Source: F23-B02 sp963650165 (lineage in GTDB: Bacteria > Bacillota > Clostridia > Oscillospirales > Oscillospiraceae). From it: 18,987 bases of DNA. Of this stretch, positions 6,901-15,048 are shown in pieces. Numbering within the stretch: position 1 is the first letter of the stretch; every line of letters starts with the position of its first letter. The stretch spans positions 1 to 18,987 of the forward strand of contig CAVJKX010000025.1 of NCBI GenBank assembly GCA_963650165.1, read 5' to 3'. Made by a program: the position numbers and the translations under genes. The notes below the pieces were generated by a model. The model saw only the letters and a program-made list of their open reading frames with translations, did not search any database and had not been told where the DNA came from.

Positions 6901-6945
6901 TTAATATCTATAATTATTGGCTTACGATTACATAGGAAGCGGGAA

Positions 6946-8934
6946 ATGAAAAACTCACAAAGAATATTTGAACCGAATACAAGACCCTTCGTGTTTTTCC
7001 TGATCGTGTTCGCCGTAGCGTCGCTCGTCACGAAAAACTATTACCTCGCCGCCGCCGAGGGCGTCGTGATACTTGCGCTGATCATCTATTCGCTGATAAC
7101 GCGCTCACGCCGCCGCAAGGCGCTGCTTGCGTATATCGAGTCGGTCACATACGATGCGGAAACGGCAAAGAACAACACGCTGCTCAATTTCCCTCTGCCG
7201 ATCGTCGTTTTCAGGCTCGACGATTCGCGCATCATCTGGGGCAACGAGATGTTCTTCTCCATAAGCGGCCTGTCCGGCACGCGCACGGACATAAGCCTTG
7301 CCGAGCTCATACCCGAATTTTCCGGCAAGTGGCTCATGGAGGGCAAGACGAAAAGCCCCGATCTTTTCGAGCTCAGGGACAGGAAATATCAGATATGCGG
7401 CAACATTGTCCGCTCCGGCGGGGGAGACGACCGGCATTTCATGGCGATAGCCTACTGGATCGACGTCACCGAATACGAAAACATCCGCGATGAGTACGAG
7501 GCCTCGAAGCCCGTCGCCGCCATTCTGACGATAGACAACTACGAGGAGCTCATGAAAAACCAGCCCGAGCGCGTCAGAAACGACCTGCGCGACGCCGTGG
7601 GCGATAAGCTCGACCAGTGGGGAGCGGACACTAACGGCATCATCATAAGATATGACCGCGACAGGTATCTGTTCCTGTTCGAGGACCGCTATATGCAGGG
7701 CATTCTCGAAAAAAAGTGCGATATACTCAACGACGTGCACCAGGTCGTGAGCCCCAGCGGCATACATGCGACGCTTTCCATAGGTATCGGCAGAAACGGC
7801 GAAAACCTCAGCGAGGCTCTGCAGTTTGCGTCTCTGGCCGTTGAAATGGCGCTCTCGCGCGGCGGCGACCAGGCCGTTATAAAGAACAAATTCAGCTTTG
7901 ACTTTATCGGCGGCAAGGCCGGCGAGGTCGAATCGAGCAACAAGGTGCGCTCGCGCGTTATGGCGAATGCGCTCGAGTCGCTTATAAAGGATGCGTCGCG
8001 CGTGCTCGTCATGGGCCATAAGTTCAGCGATATGGACAGCATCGGCGGCGCCGTCGGCGTGTGCAGCCTTGCCCGCAAGAACGGCAAGAGTGCGCTCATT
8101 GTCGCCGATACGGAAAAAAGCTCGGCAAAGCCGCTTATAAAGCGCTTGCGCGAAAGCCCCGAATACAAGGAGAGCTTCATAAGCGCGCAGGAGGCCATCA
8201 TGATAGCCGACGGCAAGACGCTGCTCGTCGTCGTCGACACGAACCGCCCCGAGCAGGTGGAGGATCTGCGGCTTTTGCAGTCATGCAACCACGTTGCGGT
8301 CATCGACCACCATCGCCGCGCTGCGACCTACATAGACAGGGCGGACCTCAGCTTCATAGAGCCCTACGCCTCCTCGGTGTGCGAGCTCATGACGGAGATA
8401 ATCGAGATGTGCAGCGACGAGCCGAAGCTCCTGCGCTGCGAGGCCGAGGCGATACTGGCCGGCATAGTTCTCGATACAAAGAGCTTCACCCTGCGCACGG
8501 GTGACCGCACATTTGATGCGGCGGCGTATCTCAGACGCGCCGGAGCGGATACCGTGGCGGTCAAAAAGCTCATGCAGAACGGCATGGAGCAGACCGTCGC
8601 AAAGTACAAGATCCTCCAGCGTGCGCAGCTTTACCGCAGCGTAATGGCCGTTGCCGTGCCGGAAACGCCGCAGAACAGGATAGTCGCGGCGCAGGCGGCG
8701 GACGAGCTGCTGAACGTTGCGGGAGTTGACGCTTCCATGGTCATGTATCCGACGGAGGACGGCGGCGTGTTCGTTTCGGCGCGCTCGATAGGCGACGTGA
8801 ACGTGCAGCTTATAATGGAAAAGCTCGGCGGCGGCGGAAACCGCGCGGCTGCCGCGGCTCAGATAAACGGGCTGACGCTCCGTGAGGCGGTGGAGAAGCT
8901 GTACGCCGCCATTGATGAGTATATTGATTCGTGA
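6946..8934 (+). CDS. gdpP: Cyclic-di-AMP phosphodiesterase GdpP (DHH family)
   Basis: The 662-residue protein has the GdpP architecture. Two membrane helices lie at about 14-30 and 34-53, a PAS-like sensor near 78-185, a degenerate GGDEF domain near 187-312 (with LSIGIGRNG at 277-285), then a DHH/DHHA1 phosphodiesterase. Metal-binding motifs are visible: GHKFSDMD (357-364), D431 in VVVDTNRP, and IDHH (453-456). GdpP hydrolyses c-di-AMP to pApA at the membrane and so affects cell-wall homeostasis, potassium balance and beta-lactam tolerance. The DHHA1 glycine loop reads GGGGNR (628-633) where GGGGH is usual. AGGAAG precedes the ATG. gdpP-rplI-dnaB is a widespread Firmicutes gene order, which supports the assignment. 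Confidence 0.95.
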   Translation: MKNSQRIFEPNTRPFVFFLIVFAVASLVTKNYYLAAAEGVVILALIIYSLITRSRRRKALLAYIESVTYDAETAKNNTLLNFPLPIVVFRLDDSRIIWGNEMFFSISGLSGTRTDISLAELIPEFSGKWLMEGKTKSPDLFELRDRKYQICGNIVRSGGGDDRHFMAIAYWIDVTEYENIRDEYEASKPVAAILTIDNYEELMKNQPERVRNDLRDAVGDKLDQWGADTNGIIIRYDRDRYLFLFEDRYMQGILEKKCDILNDVHQVVSPSGIHATLSIGIGRNGENLSEALQFASLAVEMALSRGGDQAVIKNKFSFDFIGGKAGEVESSNKVRSRVMANALESLIKDASRVLVMGHKFSDMDSIGGAVGVCSLARKNGKSALIVADTEKSSAKPLIKRLRESPEYKESFISAQEAIMIADGKTLLVVVDTNRPEQVEDLRLLQSCNHVAVIDHHRRAATYIDRADLSFIEPYASSVCELMTEIIEMCSDEPKLLRCEAEAILAGIVLDTKSFTLRTGDRTFDAAAYLRRAGADTVAVKKLMQNGMEQTVAKYKILQRAQLYRSVMAVAVPETPQNRIVAAQAADELLNVAGVDASMVMYPTEDGGVFVSARSIGDVNVQLIMEKLGGGGNRAAAAAQINGLTLREAVEKLYAAIDEYIDS

Positions 8935-8959
8935 TATTTCACGGGAAAGGAAATAAATT

Positions 8960-9406
8960 ATGAAAGTCATATTCAACGTTGATGTAAGAGGCCAGGGCAA
9001 GAAGGGCGAGCTCAAGGAGGTTTCCGACGGCTACGCACGCAACTACCTGCTGCCGAGAAAGCTCGCAAGCGAAGCAACGGTCGATAATATAAACGCGCTC
9101 AAGCTCAAGGAAAAGGCGAGAGCGGCTCAGATAGCGCGCGAGAAGGCCGAGGCCGAGGCAAACGCCAGGAAGCTCGGCGAGATCACCGTCACGGTGCGCG
9201 CAAAGGCCGGCGACAAGGGCAAGCTCTTCGGCTCGGTCACCTCGCAGGAGATAAGCGACGCTCTGCGCGAGCAGCACGGCATCGAGATCGAGAAGAACAA
9301 GATCGTTCAGCCCGAGCCCATCAAGACCTTCGGCTCGTTCCAGGTCAAGGCAAAGCTCGGCTATGAGATATCCGGCACGATAAACGTGCTCGTCATCGAA
9401 GCGTAA
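8960..9406 (+). CDS. rplI: 50S ribosomal protein bL9
   Basis: The 148-residue protein matches bL9 along its length. The N-terminal rRNA-binding domain contains GYARNYLLPRKLA (24-36), the family signature. It is followed by the long connecting helix (about 40-75, KLKEKARAAQIAREKAEAEA) and a C-terminal domain with GKLFGSVTSQEI. bL9 binds 23S rRNA near the L1 stalk base and helps frame maintenance. AAGGAA lies eight bases before the ATG. It sits 25 bases after gdpP and 31 bases before dnaB without a terminator, so co-transcription is likely. Confidence 0.97.
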   Translation: MKVIFNVDVRGQGKKGELKEVSDGYARNYLLPRKLASEATVDNINALKLKEKARAAQIAREKAEAEANARKLGEITVTVRAKAGDKGKLFGSVTSQEISDALREQHGIEIEKNKIVQPEPIKTFGSFQVKAKLGYEISGTINVLVIEA

Positions 9407-9437
9407 GAGATAATCAGGCGGCAGCAGGAGTTAAAGC

Positions 9438-10781
9438 ATGGAAGAATTATTGGGCAGACAGGCGCCGCATTCGGCAGCGGCCGAGCAGGCTGTCATAGGC
9501 TCGATGCTGATAGACACGCGCTGCATCCCCGACGTTATCGAACGGCTGCGGGGCGCGGAGTTCTATATAAAACAGAACAGGGATATATTTGAGACTGTCT
9601 ATGCCATGTTCTCCTACGGACAGACCATAGACCCGGTAACGGTGCTCGACCAGATGAAGGTGCGCGGCGTTTATTCCGACGCAAGCCCGGCTTATATCGC
9701 CGAGCTCATGCGCATAACGCCCACGGCGGCAAACGTTCTCGAATATGCCGCCATCGTGCGCGACAGGGCGCTGCTGCGTAACCTCGCGGCGGCGGCCGAC
9801 GAGATAAACAATCTCGTCTATGAGGGCTCGGGCGAGGCGGAGAATATCCTTGAAGCGGCCGAGAGCAAGATATACGCCCTGCGTCAGGGCCGCAATATCG
9901 GCGGACTTCTGCCGATATCGACCGTCGTGCAGACCGTGTACGAGAATATATCCGAGGCTGCGTCCAGCGGCAAGACCATACCCGGCCTGTCCACCGGACT
10001 TAAAGACCTCGATAAGTTTATCCTGGGCCTTAACAAGGGCGAGCTTATCCTCATAGCCGCGCGTCCGGCAATGGGCAAAACGAGTATTGCGCTCAATATA
10101 GCCATGGACGTTGCGAAAAATTCGGACAAGACCGTCGCGGTGTTTTCGCTGGAAATGAGCCGCGAGCAGCTTGTAAGCCGCCTTCTTGCACGCGAGGCCT
10201 CCGTTCCGTCGCAGAATATGCTCACGGGGCAGCTGAGCCCCGACGAGTGGCGGCGCCTTGCCTCGGCGGCCCAGATGGTCAGCGCGACGGATATGCGTAT
10301 CGACGATAACTCCATGCTCACCGTTGCGGATATGAACGCGCAGTGCCGCAGACTCTCAAACCTCGGGCTTGTAGTCATCGACTATCTCCAGCTCATGCAG
10401 TCGGCCGGCGGCAAGAGCAGCTATAACGAAAACCGCCAGCAGGCGGTCAGCGATATAAGCCGCATGCTCAAGATCATGGCAAAGGAGCTCAACGTTCCCG
10501 TCATATGCCTCAGCCAGCTCAACCGTGCAGCCGTCGGCAGGAGCGATAAGCGCCCCATGCTCAACGACCTGCGCGATTCCGGTGCCATTGAGCAGGATGC
10601 CGACGTCGTCATCGGCCTGCACCGCGAGGGCTATTACGATCAGGAAAGCTCCGACCCGTATCTGGCGGAGGCCATAGTTCTCAAAAACCGCAAGGGCCAG
10701 ACGGGTACCGTGTATCTGCAATGGCTGCCCGAGTTTACGAGCTTCGGCAACCGCTCGGCAAAAACCGATGACGATTATTGA
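9438..10781 (+). CDS. dnaB: Replicative DNA helicase DnaB
   Basis: This 447-residue hexameric helicase unwinds DNA ahead of the replisome (named DnaC in Bacillus subtilis). The N-terminal primase-interaction domain (about 8-110) begins with the family sequence PHSAAAEQAVIGSML. The RecA-like domain carries Walker A ARPAMGKTS (208-216), the FSLEMS segment (236-241), Walker B LVVIDYLQLM (311-320), LSQLNR (358-363), and the LRDSGAIEQDAD arginine/switch region near 378-389. No intein or frameshift is seen. CAGGAG precedes the ATG at 9438. The last 14 bases overlap the tilS start, implying coupled translation. Confidence 0.97.
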   Translation: MEELLGRQAPHSAAAEQAVIGSMLIDTRCIPDVIERLRGAEFYIKQNRDIFETVYAMFSYGQTIDPVTVLDQMKVRGVYSDASPAYIAELMRITPTAANVLEYAAIVRDRALLRNLAAAADEINNLVYEGSGEAENILEAAESKIYALRQGRNIGGLLPISTVVQTVYENISEAASSGKTIPGLSTGLKDLDKFILGLNKGELILIAARPAMGKTSIALNIAMDVAKNSDKTVAVFSLEMSREQLVSRLLAREASVPSQNMLTGQLSPDEWRRLASAAQMVSATDMRIDDNSMLTVADMNAQCRRLSNLGLVVIDYLQLMQSAGGKSSYNENRQQAVSDISRMLKIMAKELNVPVICLSQLNRAAVGRSDKRPMLNDLRDSGAIEQDADVVIGLHREGYYDQESSDPYLAEAIVLKNRKGQTGTVYLQWLPEFTSFGNRSAKTDDDY

Positions 10782-12108
10782 TTTTATTAAGGAAAATGCG
10801 CTGATATCGCCAGGAGACAGGGTCTTGTGCGCGGTCTCTGGCGGAGCGGACTCGATGTGCCTGCTGCACTGCCTGTCGGAAAACGCGCGCAGGCTCGGCA
10901 TCACCGTGTGCGCGGCGAGCTTTGACCATATGCTGCGCGGCGAGGAGTCCGCCTCAGACTGCCGCTTTGTTGCCGACTGGTGCGCAGAAAAAGGCATAGA
11001 ATGCCTCACCGGCAGCGGCGACGTGCGCGCCTGCGCACAGCGGGAGCGGCTGAGCGAGGAGGAAGCGGCGCGAAAGCTCAGGTACGGCTTTCTGAACGAC
11101 GCTGCCGAAAAGCTCGGCTGCAATGTCATCGCAACGGCGCACAACGCAAACGACAACGCCGAAACGCTGCTGTTTAATTTAACGCGCGGCGGCGGCCTGA
11201 AGGGCCTGTGCGGCATACCGCCAAGGCGCGGCAATATCGTGCGCCCGCTGCTCGGCGTCACCCGGCGCGAGATCGAGGCGTATAACGCCGGGCACGGCAT
11301 AGCCTTCGTCAGCGACAGCACCAATTCCGGCGACGATTACACGCGCAATGTCCTGCGCCATCATGTGACGCCGGTGCTCGAGAGCATAAACCCCGCGTTT
11401 TTCGCCGCCTGCGCCCGCACGGCTCAGGCCTTGCGTGAGGACGAGGAGTGCCTCGAAGCTATGGCAAAAAGCGCTTACGATGCGCACTATGCCTCCGGCA
11501 CGTTCCCGGCGAAGGAGCTTTTTAAGCTGCCTAAGTCCGTTGCCATGCGCGTTCTGCGCCTTATCTGCGGCAGCTCGCTGAGCTTTGCCCAGGCGCAGGC
11601 CGTGTACGACATAGCCTGGTCGAGCGAATACAAATGCAGCGACATAAACGGCATGCGCATTGCCTGCGACGGGGGAGTGCTGCGCTTCGGCGTTACGGAG
11701 CCGGCCGCAGCTGAGCCGATCCGGCTCGAGCCAGGCTCAAGGCAGCTCATTATGGGCGGAGAATTTGAGGCGGAAAGCGAGATTATCGGCTCCTGCGGCG
11801 AAATTTTCCGATCATTTAATATTTTATACTTTAATTACGACAGTATTTGTGGTAGCATATTTTTTACGTCGCGGACTCCGGGCGACAAGATACGCCTTGC
11901 CGGCAGGGGCTGCACCAAAAGCCTGAAGGATCTTTTTTCCGAGGCAAAGCTCAGCCGCCGTGAGCGGGAGACGAGGCCGGTGCTGCGCGACGATAAGGGC
12001 GTCATAGCCGTTTACGGCTTCGGCGCCGCGGAAAGATGTATTGCACGCCCCGGAGACAGGGTCATCCGGGTGACAATAAATAAAACCAACCGTACGGGGG
12101 ACAATTAA
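10768..12108 (+). CDS. tilS: tRNA(Ile)-lysidine synthetase TilS
   Basis: The 446-residue enzyme modifies C34 of the tRNA-Ile CAU anticodon to lysidine with ATP and lysine, switching both charging and decoding from Met to Ile. The PP-loop SGGADS (24-29) follows the strand DRVLCAV. FDHMLRGEES (52-61) matches the HxLR(G) segment and TAHNANDNAET (123-133) the HxxDDxxET-like motif, in a slightly divergent form. RPLLGVTRREI (159-169) is also typical. The TilS C-terminal domain with TRTPGD-like SRTPGDKIRL and KSLKDLFSEAKLSRRER is present. An AT-rich stretch (11811-11866) lies at the start of the C-terminal domain. It overlaps dnaB by 14 bases; hpt follows after 3 bases, a conserved tilS-hpt-ftsH order. 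Confidence 0.95.
   Translation: MTIIDFIKENALISPGDRVLCAVSGGADSMCLLHCLSENARRLGITVCAASFDHMLRGEESASDCRFVADWCAEKGIECLTGSGDVRACAQRERLSEEEAARKLRYGFLNDAAEKLGCNVIATAHNANDNAETLLFNLTRGGGLKGLCGIPPRRGNIVRPLLGVTRREIEAYNAGHGIAFVSDSTNSGDDYTRNVLRHHVTPVLESINPAFFAACARTAQALREDEECLEAMAKSAYDAHYASGTFPAKELFKLPKSVAMRVLRLICGSSLSFAQAQAVYDIAWSSEYKCSDINGMRIACDGGVLRFGVTEPAAAEPIRLEPGSRQLIMGGEFEAESEIIGSCGEIFRSFNILYFNYDSICGSIFFTSRTPGDKIRLAGRGCTKSLKDLFSEAKLSRRERETRPVLRDDKGVIAVYGFGAAERCIARPGDRVIRVTINKTNRTGDN
11811..11866 (+). promoter_or_regulatory. AT-rich patch inside tilS with a possible internal promoter
   Basis: Only 11 of these 56 bases are G or C, inside a clearly GC-rich gene. It contains TATACT (11825-11830) and an extended -10-like TGGTAGCAT (11850-11858) with a weak -35 candidate TTTAAT (11830-11835) at 17-bp spacing. 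If used, it would give hpt and ftsH their own transcript about 250 bases upstream of hpt. The encoded residues still fit TilS, so the patch is not an insertion that breaks the gene. Confidence 0.3.
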
Positions 12109-12111
12109 AAG

Positions 12112-12651
12112 ATGAATAACGATATAGAGAGAGTGTTCTTTACAGCGGAGGAGATCGAAGCAAAGGTGGCCGCCCTCGGTGAGCAGATATCCGCAGACTT
12201 CGAGGGAAAAAATCCGCTGTTTGTCGGCGTTTTGAAGGGCTGCTTCGTGTTCATGGCCGATCTGATGCGCCATGTCAGCATTCCCTGCTCGATGGACTTC
12301 ATGGCCGTTTCGTCCTATAAGGGCGGCACGAGCTCCTCGGGCGCGGTCGAGATCCAGAAGGATCTCGGTCAGAACATCGAAGGCCGCCACATCATAATCA
12401 TCGAGGATATCCTCGACAGCGGCAACACTCTGAACTATCTGCAAAGCTATCTCATGACGAGAAAGCCCGCGTCGATAACCATTGCGACGCTCATGGATAA
12501 GCCCTCGCGCAGGGCAGCCCCCGTTTATGCCAAGTATTCATGCTTTGAGGTGCCCGATGAATTCGTCGTCGGCTACGGCCTCGATTATGACGAGCAGTAC
12601 CGCAATCTTCCCTTTATCGGCGTGCTCAAGCCGGAGATATATACGAAATAA
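12112..12651 (+). CDS. hpt: Hypoxanthine phosphoribosyltransferase
   Basis: The 179-residue purine salvage enzyme transfers phosphoribosyl from PRPP to hypoxanthine (and often guanine). The type I phosphoribosyltransferase PRPP-binding motif IIIIEDILDSGNTL (94-107) is perfect, with the catalytic aspartate in EDILDSG. LKGCFVFMADL (41-51) and SSYKGG (67-72, flexible loop) are also typical. VPDEFVVGYGLDYDEQYRNLP near the C-terminus is the purine-binding region. The length matches the family. The ATG lies 3 bases after tilS, with GGGGGA inside the tilS end as ribosome site. The neighbour pair tilS-hpt followed by ftsH is a standard Firmicutes arrangement. Confidence 0.97.
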   Translation: MNNDIERVFFTAEEIEAKVAALGEQISADFEGKNPLFVGVLKGCFVFMADLMRHVSIPCSMDFMAVSSYKGGTSSSGAVEIQKDLGQNIEGRHIIIIEDILDSGNTLNYLQSYLMTRKPASITIATLMDKPSRRAAPVYAKYSCFEVPDEFVVGYGLDYDEQYRNLPFIGVLKPEIYTK

Positions 12652-12696
12652 TTCAGGCACGGATGAAATGCTTCCTGTCTAAAAGGACGTGATTAA

Positions 12697-14694
12697 TTGA
12701 AACCTCAGCGCAACAGAGCTAGAGATATAGGCTTTTATGTCCTGATACTGGTGCTGCTTGCATGCACTCTGTTCACTCTGCTCAACCAGGAACCCGAGAA
12801 CGAGCTCAGCTATGCTCAGGTAAAGGATCTTTTCAAGGAGGAAAAGGTTCAGCAATTCACCTATAACGGTTCAAAAAACATCCTCGAGATGCAGGTCAGG
12901 GACTCAAGCGCCCAGGGCGGAACAAAAACCGTTTATTATAAGATGTACAGCTTTTCGCTGTTTTATGAGGAATTCGGCGAGCTCATAGACCAGCAGTACG
13001 AAAGCGGCATCATCAAGGATTATCAGATAGAGCCCGTCCAGTCGACGTGGTGGCTCCAGCTCATACCCTATGTCCTGTTCATCGGCTTCATGGTGTTCTG
13101 GATCGTCATGATGCAGCGCGCGCAGGGCGGCGGCGGAGCCGGCGGGGCGATGAAGTTCGGCAAGGCCAGAACGCGCCTCGGCAGCGACGAGAAAAACCGC
13201 AAGACCTTTAACGACGTTGCGGGTGCAGACGAGGAAAAGGCCGAGCTTCAGGAGCTCGTCGAATTCCTCAAGGACCCGAAATCGTTCACCAAAATGGGCG
13301 CGAGGATACCCAAGGGCGTCCTGCTCGTAGGCCCTCCGGGAACGGGTAAGACACTGCTTGCCAAGGCCGTCGCGGGCGAGGCGGGAGTGCAGTTCCTGTC
13401 CATTTCGGGCTCGGACTTTGTCGAGCTCTATGTCGGCGTCGGCGCGTCGCGTGTGCGCGATCTGTTCGATCAGGCAAAGAAGGTCGCTCCGGCGATCATA
13501 TTCATTGACGAGATCGACGCCGTCGGCCGTCAGCGCGGCTCCGGCCTCGGCGGCGGACACGACGAGCGCGAGCAGACCCTCAACCAGCTGCTTGTCGAGA
13601 TGGACGGCTTCGGCAACAACGAGGGCGTCATCGTCATGGCGGCAACCAACCGCGCCGATATCCTCGATAACGCGCTGCTGCGCCCCGGCCGCTTTGACCG
13701 TCAGGTCTATGTCGGAATGCCCGACATAAAGGGCAGGGAGGCCATACTGAAGATACACTCGCGCGGCAAGCCCCTTGCCGACGATGTCGATCTCAAGTCC
13801 ATTGCCAAGGGCACGCCCGGCTTCTCCGGCGCGGACCTTGAAAACCTCATGAACGAGGCGGCACTGCTGGCCGTGCGCCGCAAGCACCGCTTCATCACCA
13901 TGTCCGACTGCGACGAGGCCATACTCAAGGTCGAGATGGGCCCCGAGAAGAAGAGCCGCAAGATGTCGGACAAGGCAAAGCGCCTCACGGCGTATCACGA
14001 GTCCGGCCACGCGATAGCCTCGAAATTCCTCACGCACACCGACCCCGTGCACTATATAACCATCATCCCGCGCGGCATGGCCGGCGGCTTCACGCTCTAC
14101 CGTCCCGACGAGGACGCGGAGGACTTCACCTCCAAGTCGCAGATGTTCGAGCGCATCGTATCCTGCCTCGGCGGCAGAATGGCCGAGAAGCTGTTCCTCG
14201 ACGATATCTCGACCGGCGCGTCCGGCGATATCCAGCAGGCGACGAGCATCGCGCGCAACATGGTGACCCGCTACGGCATGAGCGAAAAGCTCGGCCCCAT
14301 TCAGTACGACAGCTCCGACCACAGCATCTTCATCGGCCGCGACTTCGGCCAGACCAAGAGCTATTCCGAGGAGACCGCCGCCCTTATCGACGAGGAGGTA
14401 AAGCACATCTTCGACGAGGCCGCGGCACTGTGCGAAAAGCTGCTCACCGAGCACCGCGACACGCTCATCGGCGTTGCCGAGTACCTGCTCGAAAACGAGT
14501 CGATGGACCGCGAGACCTTCGATTACTACTGCGAGCACGGCAGCTTCCCCGAGCCCAAGCCCGCGCCCGCAATGCAGGACGATACCATCGAGCGCCCGGC
14601 ACGCAAGATCGCCCGCTTTGACGATCCGCCCGCCGGTACCGACGCCTCCGCCGGCATGGCCGACGCCCCCGACGATACGGACAAAACCGAATAA
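12697..14694 (+). CDS. ftsH: ATP-dependent zinc metalloprotease FtsH
   Basis: The 665-residue membrane AAA+ protease degrades misfolded and regulatory membrane and cytosolic proteins. Two helices (about 11-29 and 119-140) flank an extracytoplasmic segment with the FtsH_ext fold. The AAA domain has Walker A GPPGTGKT (212-219), Walker B IIFIDEIDAVG (267-277), the pore motif FVELYVGVGA (241-250) and second region of homology NRADILDNALLRPGRFDR. The zinc site HESGH is at 434-438. A Pro/Asp-rich tail (about 615-665) follows. The start is TTG at 12697, placed by AAAAGGA nine bases upstream and the conserved N-terminal helix; no in-frame ATG or GTG fits. The gene ends 13 bases before a strong terminator. 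Confidence 0.96.
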   Translation: MKPQRNRARDIGFYVLILVLLACTLFTLLNQEPENELSYAQVKDLFKEEKVQQFTYNGSKNILEMQVRDSSAQGGTKTVYYKMYSFSLFYEEFGELIDQQYESGIIKDYQIEPVQSTWWLQLIPYVLFIGFMVFWIVMMQRAQGGGGAGGAMKFGKARTRLGSDEKNRKTFNDVAGADEEKAELQELVEFLKDPKSFTKMGARIPKGVLLVGPPGTGKTLLAKAVAGEAGVQFLSISGSDFVELYVGVGASRVRDLFDQAKKVAPAIIFIDEIDAVGRQRGSGLGGGHDEREQTLNQLLVEMDGFGNNEGVIVMAATNRADILDNALLRPGRFDRQVYVGMPDIKGREAILKIHSRGKPLADDVDLKSIAKGTPGFSGADLENLMNEAALLAVRRKHRFITMSDCDEAILKVEMGPEKKSRKMSDKAKRLTAYHESGHAIASKFLTHTDPVHYITIIPRGMAGGFTLYRPDEDAEDFTSKSQMFERIVSCLGGRMAEKLFLDDISTGASGDIQQATSIARNMVTRYGMSEKLGPIQYDSSDHSIFIGRDFGQTKSYSEETAALIDEEVKHIFDEAAALCEKLLTEHRDTLIGVAEYLLENESMDRETFDYYCEHGSFPEPKPAPAMQDDTIERPARKIARFDDPPAGTDASAGMADAPDDTDKTE

Positions 14695-14706
14695 GCCATA
14701 TAACGC

Positions 14707-14740
14707 AAGCACCGCAGGAGCTATCCTGCGGTGCTTTTTT
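14707..14740. terminator. Terminator after ftsH
   Basis: A 12-13 bp perfect stem (14708-14719 with 14724-14735), loop GCTA and a six-T tract to 14740. It ends the long gdpP-ftsH unit. Its last two bases coincide with the end of the minus-strand XRE gene; the reverse U-tract is short (AA), so it may act less efficiently for that gene. Confidence 0.9.
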
Positions 14741-14936
14741 ATCTTTCAAAGCGCATGACATCCTCGACGCGGCAGTCGAGGATGCCGCAAAAAACGTCTA
14801 TCGTATGTGTGCTGACGCTTTCGTTGCGCTTGAGGCGTGTTATCTGCGCGGGGCTGACCCCGTGCTTTTTTATCAGCATATACTGCGTAACGCCTCTGCG
14901 CTTCATCGTCTCCCAAAGCGGTTCGTAAGAGATCAT
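14739..14936 (-). CDS. Small XRE/Cro-type helix-turn-helix regulator
   Basis: A 65-residue DNA-binding protein of the short Cro/C1 (YozG-like) type. Helices 2 and 3 of the HTH are visible as TQYMLIKKHGVSPAQITRLK, followed by NESVSTHTIDVFCGILDCRVEDVM, the usual remainder of the domain with its closing CRVEDV motif. No ligand-binding or multimerisation domain is present. Two starts are possible: a TTG at 14945 lies only one base from GAGG, whereas ATG 14936 has the same GAGG at about 10 bases, so the ATG is preferred. It faces away from the 15049-17838 genes across a region with TTAACC half-sites. It probably represses one or both directions. The family is common both in chromosomes and in mobile elements. 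Confidence 0.85.
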   Translation of the reverse strand: MISYEPLWETMKRRGVTQYMLIKKHGVSPAQITRLKRNESVSTHTIDVFCGILDCRVEDVMRFER

Positions 14937-14959
14937 AACATTCAAGCCTCACTTTCTAC

Positions 14960-14988
14960 TTGAATGTTAACCGAAAATAGTATATACT
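14960..14988 (+). promoter_or_regulatory. Predicted promoter of the accessory operon
   Basis: TTGAAT (14960-14965), a 17-bp spacer and TATACT (14983-14988). The predicted start near 14995 leaves a leader of about 54 nt to the GGAGGAG-preceded ATG at 15049. A GTTAACC half-site lies in the spacer and the main palindrome covers the start, positions suited to repression. The palindromic TATATA means a minus-strand -10 (AGTATA read in reverse, 14979-14984) is also possible, though no good minus-strand -35 was seen. Confidence 0.55.
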
Positions 14989-15011
14989 CATATTAACCAA
15001 TATCGGTTAAT
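14966..15011. promoter_or_regulatory. TTAACC operator half-sites between the XRE gene and the accessory operon
   Basis: ATTAACC (14992-14998) and GGTTAAT (15005-15011) form a 7-bp inverted repeat with a 6-bp spacer. A third copy, GTTAACC (14966-14972), lies 26 bp upstream in direct orientation to the left arm; TTAACCGA (14967-14974) and TCGGTTAA (15003-15010) also pair as 8-bp arms. Repeated half-sites around the -10 and start of a divergent promoter are typical of XRE operators. The assignment to the adjacent regulator is inference. Confidence 0.55.
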
Positions 15012-15048
15012 ATTTTCGAAAAGAAAAAGAAATTCGGAGGAGAAAATC

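Noticed and set aside
7105..8019. 304-codon open frame antisense to gdpP
   Set aside because: Mirror frame of a GC-rich conserved gene; no motif or ribosome site.
10356..11324. 322-codon open frame antisense to the dnaB-tilS junction
   Set aside because: Crosses two conserved sense genes and shows no domain; bias artefact.
12904..14712. Long open frame (about 600 codons) antisense to ftsH
   Set aside because: It lies entirely opposite a well-conserved gene, has low-complexity composition (repeated LAV, AEA and LGE-like runs), no ribosome site and no recognisable domain. GC-rich codon bias of ftsH explains it.
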